Assembly: GCF_003143515.1 (NCBI RefSeq)
Contig: NZ_CP029343.1
Location: 4,402,001 to 4,466,000 of the forward strand
Direction: 5' to 3'
DNA: 64,000 bases
Origin: Massilia oculi
Lineage (GTDB): Bacteria; Pseudomonadota; Gammaproteobacteria; Burkholderiales; Burkholderiaceae_D
The notes beneath the pieces are model-generated. The model did no database searches. It was not told the origin of the DNA and worked only from the letters and a program-made list of their open reading frames with translations. This document shows positions 61,467 through 64,000 of the stretch, in pieces; position 1 is the first letter of the stretch; each line of letters starts with the position of its first letter. Made by a program: the position numbers and the translations under genes.

Positions 61467-61883
61467 ATGAAGACTGTCAGCCAATCCCAACGACTTCCCG
61501 ACAGCGACAAGGTTACGGTGAATGTGGGCCTGGTGGATCTGGCCCAGCTCGACCTGCTGGTGGAAGAGGGCTTTTATTCCAATCGGACCGACTTCGTACG
61601 GACGGCGATTCGCAATCAGCTGCAGGTCCACGCTGACGCAATTCGCCAGACCGTGACCCGCAAGCGCTATGTGATGGGCATGTATCGCTATTCCCGCCGC
61701 GAGCTGACTGAACTCGTGGCATCGGGGCAGCGGCTCGAAATTCACGTGCTGGGCCTGGCGCTCATCGAGGACGACGTACCGGCCGCACTGGCCCAGGAGG
61801 CCATCGCCTCGATCCAGGTCCTTGGCGCCTTCATCGCACCGCCAGCCGTGCGCGAAGCACTGGCTGACCGCATTCAATCCTGA
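61467..61883 (+). CDS. CopG/ribbon-helix-helix regulator
   Basis: This 138-residue regulator has an N-terminal ribbon-helix-helix (KVTVNVGLVDLAQLDLLVEEGFYSNRTDFVRTAIRNQLQ) and a C-terminal part of unknown fold (TRKRYVMGMYRYSRRELTELV). It lies 15 bases upstream of a PHA depolymerase gene and is likely to regulate both. A dyad with a third half-site precedes it. NikR-like metal binding is not evident. Confidence 0.82.
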   Translation: MKTVSQSQRLPDSDKVTVNVGLVDLAQLDLLVEEGFYSNRTDFVRTAIRNQLQVHADAIRQTVTRKRYVMGMYRYSRRELTELVASGQRLEIHVLGLALIEDDVPAALAQEAIASIQVLGAFIAPPAVREALADRIQS

Positions 61884-61898
61884 CCCAGGAAGACCAAC

Positions 61899-62984
61899 AT
61901 GAAACCTTATGAACAGTTCATCGGCAAGATGATGGAATCGGCGCGCCGCGTGCAGGCGCGCGATCCGCAGGCCGCCACCGACATCATCCAGCAGGCGCTG
62001 GCCCAGGCCGGCCTTCTCACGCCCCAGCAGGAAACCGCGACGCCATCGCAAGAACCGGACTTCGTCGACCTCAATCCACCGCCGGCCTGGAGCCTGCCGA
62101 AGTCACGGCCCCGCCCGGCGACAAAGTCGCCGTCCCGGCTGCCGGGCCGCTTCATCGCGGGCAGTCACGGCGGCGAGGCGGGCAGCCGCCGCTACAAGCT
62201 GTACATTCCCGCGAAACCGGCCGAGGCACGCCGTCCGCTGGTCGTCATGCTGCATGGCTGCACCCAGAACCCGGACGATTTCGCGGTCGGCACCGGCATG
62301 AACGCGCTTGCCGAAGAGTTCGGCTTCCTGGTGCTGTATCCCGAGCAGGATGGCCGCGCCAACCATAACCGTTGCTGGAACTGGTTCGAGCCGGGCCACC
62401 AGGCGCGCGATGCCGGCGAACCCGGCATCCTGGCCGGCATGACGCGTGACGTGATGCGCGAATTCGATGCCGAGCCGTCGCAGGTGTTCGTGGCCGGCAT
62501 GTCGGCCGGCGGCGCGATGGCGGCGGTGCTCGGGGCCGAGTATCCGGAGCTGTTCGCCGCGATCGGCGTCCATTCCGGTTTGCCGGCGGGCAGCGCGCGC
62601 GACATGATCACGGGCCTGCAAGCGATGAAAAAGCCGGGCCGCGCGCGCAGCCTGCGCGAGGCGGTGCCGGTGATCGTCTTCCATGGCGACGCCGACCACG
62701 TGGTCAATCAGGGCAATGGCGAAGCGGTGCTGAAGCAATTCGTCGGCGCCCACGCCGGCCTGCGCGCCACGCCGCTGCAGGCGAGCGAAACGGAGACGAC
62801 GCAGGGCGGGCGCCGCGCTACCCACCGCACCTGGCGCGACGAAGAAGGGCGGGCGATGGCGGAGCACTGGGTCGTGCACGGCGCCGGCCATACCTGGGCA
62901 GGCGGCGATGCGGCCGGTTCGCATACCGATGCGCTTGGCCCGAATGCCTCGCGCGAGATATTGCGTTTTTTCCTGCAGCGATAG
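61899..62984 (+). CDS. Short-chain PHA depolymerase family esterase
   Basis: This 361-residue alpha/beta-hydrolase of the PHB depolymerase type has the oxyanion region MLHGCTQNPDDFA, the lipase-box serine GMSAGGAMA (Ser about residue 203), an Asp in VFHGDADHVV, and the His in HGAGHTWAGG. There is no typical signal peptide, and the first 80 residues are a linker-like region (QQALAQAGLLTPQQE, then Pro-rich), so it may be intracellular or use another export route. It is coupled in operon with the CopG regulator. Confidence 0.88.
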   Translation: MKPYEQFIGKMMESARRVQARDPQAATDIIQQALAQAGLLTPQQETATPSQEPDFVDLNPPPAWSLPKSRPRPATKSPSRLPGRFIAGSHGGEAGSRRYKLYIPAKPAEARRPLVVMLHGCTQNPDDFAVGTGMNALAEEFGFLVLYPEQDGRANHNRCWNWFEPGHQARDAGEPGILAGMTRDVMREFDAEPSQVFVAGMSAGGAMAAVLGAEYPELFAAIGVHSGLPAGSARDMITGLQAMKKPGRARSLREAVPVIVFHGDADHVVNQGNGEAVLKQFVGAHAGLRATPLQASETETTQGGRRATHRTWRDEEGRAMAEHWVVHGAGHTWAGGDAAGSHTDALGPNASREILRFFLQR

Positions 62985-63080
62985 GAAGTCCGGCGCGGCC
63001 CGCCAATGGATGGGCCTTGAATTTTCCGCAGCCCAGCCCAACATTGGCATCCTGTCATCAATTTTCAGGAGATGTCCGCC

Positions 63081-63956
63081 ATGAAGCGCGTTGTGCTGTT
63101 CCTTGCCACCAACCTTGCCGTCGTGCTGGTGCTGACGCTGGTCATGAACCTGCTCGGCTTGGGGCGTGTCGTGTCCGCGCAAGGGCTCAACATTCCCGCC
63201 CTGGCCGTCATGTCCATCGTGATCGGCTTCACGGGTGCCTTTATCTCGCTCCTGATGAGCAAGCCGATGGCCAAGTGGTCGACCGGCGCGCGCGTCATCG
63301 AGCAGCCGACGAATGCGACCGAGCAGTGGCTGGTGCAGACCGTGCGCCGCCTGTCCGAGCGCGCCGGCATCGGCATGCCCGAAGTCGCCGTGTATGACGG
63401 CGAGCCGAACGCCTTCGCCACGGGCGCATTCAAGAACTCGGCGCTGGTCGCCGTCTCCACCGGTCTGCTGCAGAGCATGAACCAGGACGAGGTCGAAGCC
63501 GTCCTCGGCCACGAGGTGGCGCACATCGCCAATGGCGACATGGTCACCCTGACCCTGATCCAGGGCGTGGTGAATACCTTCGTCGTGTTCCTGGCGCGTG
63601 TGGTCGGTTTCTTTGTCGACAAGGTATTGTTCCGCAAGGAGGGCGAGGGCCCCGGCATCGGTTACTACGCGAGCGTGTTCGTGCTCGAAATCGTGTTCGG
63701 CCTGCTGGCCTCGATCATCGTCGCCTGGTTCTCGCGCCAGCGCGAATTCCGCGCCGACGCCGGCGCTGCAAAACTGATGGGCAGCCCGGTGCCGATGCAG
63801 CATGCGCTGGCCCGCTTGGGCGGCCTCGCGCCGGGCGCGCTGCCGCAGTCGATGGCCGCGTCGGGCATTTCCGGCGGCGGCGGCGGCTGGGGCGCGCTGT
63901 TCTCGACCCACCCGCCGATGGAGCAGCGCATCGCCGCGCTCCAGCAACTGCGTTAA
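63081..63956 (+). CDS. htpX: Membrane-bound zinc metalloprotease HtpX
   Basis: This 291-residue inner-membrane protease degrades misfolded membrane proteins. It has two N-terminal TM helices (about residues 4-25 and 33-55), the zinc motif [10 protein letters not shown] (about residue 138), two more TM segments (about 155-180 and 192-215) and a later Glu-bearing [12 protein letters not shown]. The start at 63081 is chosen since AGGAG is 9 bases ahead; ATG 63072 lies directly on that site. The C-terminus ([17 protein letters not shown]) is standard. Confidence 0.95.
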   Translation: MKRVVLFLATNLAVVLVLTLVMNLLGLGRVVSAQGLNIPALAVMSIVIGFTGAFISLLMSKPMAKWSTGARVIEQPTNATEQWLVQTVRRLSERAGIGMPEVAVYDGEPNAFATGAFKNSALVAVSTGLLQSMNQDEVEAVLGHEVAHIANGDMVTLTLIQGVVNTFVVFLARVVGFFVDKVLFRKEGEGPGIGYYASVFVLEIVFGLLASIIVAWFSRQREFRADAGAAKLMGSPVPMQHALARLGGLAPGALPQSMAASGISGGGGGWGALFSTHPPMEQRIAALQQLR

Positions 63957-63974
63957 TCAATCAAGGACGTCCAG

Positions 63975-64000
63975 ATGGGCCAATATTTCCAGATCCACCC
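63975..64000 (+). CDS. YciO/Sua5-type gene, first codons (partial)
   Basis: Only MGQYFQIHP is visible before the window ends. This N-terminus is characteristic of the YciO branch of Sua5/YrdC-family proteins (threonylcarbamoyladenylate-synthase-like). A GGA site precedes the ATG. The assignment rests on nine residues. Confidence 0.5.

Noticed and set aside
62103..63947. Long minus-strand frame spanning the depolymerase and htpX genes
   Set aside because: Arg/Gln/His-rich with no domain, and it spans two well-supported genes and their ribosome sites.

Overview
This 64 kb window is dense, GC-rich bacterial chromosome. The gene content and order (pyrG-kdsA-eno-ftsB, an ImuA/ImuB/DnaE2 SOS mutasome, a bigR-type sulfide operon, GH16 and GH94 glycan genes, a short-chain PHA depolymerase, MCPs ending in a CheR-docking WEEF tail) suggest a betaproteobacterium of the Oxalobacteraceae, most like Massilia/Telluria. 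This assignment rests on recognised protein sequences and synteny, not on a search. No rRNA, tRNA, CRISPR array, prophage or intact IS element was seen.

Layout. 0-1.2 kb: tail of an AI-2E-type permease, then two truncated efflux-gene remnants joined out of frame. 1.3-3.5 kb: LexA box, imuA and imuB. 3.7-8.1 kb: a P-type metal ATPase with a C-terminal hemerythrin-like domain, facing a sulfide-detoxification operon (bigR, two YeeE/YedE-type proteins, persulfide dioxygenase). 8.2-14.3 kb: housekeeping genes, including tyrS behind a 19-residue Tyr-rich leader peptide, an M61 peptidase, and ibpA with a ROSE-like thermosensor. 14.4-25.2 kb: HtrA protease, a two-component system, a LivK-like binding protein, a primase-like protein, a glycosyltransferase, a TonB-dependent receptor and a PhzF protein.

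25.3-32.2 kb is the most unusual segment. It holds an FHA-type sigma-54 activator, a Ser/Thr kinase with TPRs coupled to a small unknown protein, and a 713-residue protein (four tandem repeats, a beta-trefoil-like region, a hydrophobic C-terminus). The last gene is preceded by a near-perfect sigma-54 promoter and two upstream palindromes. This looks like a self-contained phospho-signalling/effector module, and its kinase part is visibly less GC-rich than its surroundings. Directly after it comes dnaE2 with its own LexA box, so the SOS mutasome genes are split by about 29 kb.

37.3-45 kb is a beta-glucan/aldonate module: a LacI-family GntR-like regulator, gluconokinase, a secreted GH16 glucanase with a CBM56-like tail, a GH94 cellobionic-acid-type phosphorylase and a GPH sugar transporter. 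Near-identical LacI-type operators lie just downstream of +1 at the gluconokinase and transporter promoters. A different palindrome occurs twice around the GH16 start.

45.6-54.7 kb: an MCP, pyrG-kdsA-eno-ftsB, an antidote-like protein, dps, hslO and a gamma carbonic anhydrase. 54.8-64 kb: two alpha/beta hydrolases, a lipoprotein/FlgO pair, nitronate monooxygenase with a divergent LysR regulator, a PHP phosphatase, a CopG/PHA depolymerase pair, htpX and the first codons of a YciO/Sua5-type gene.
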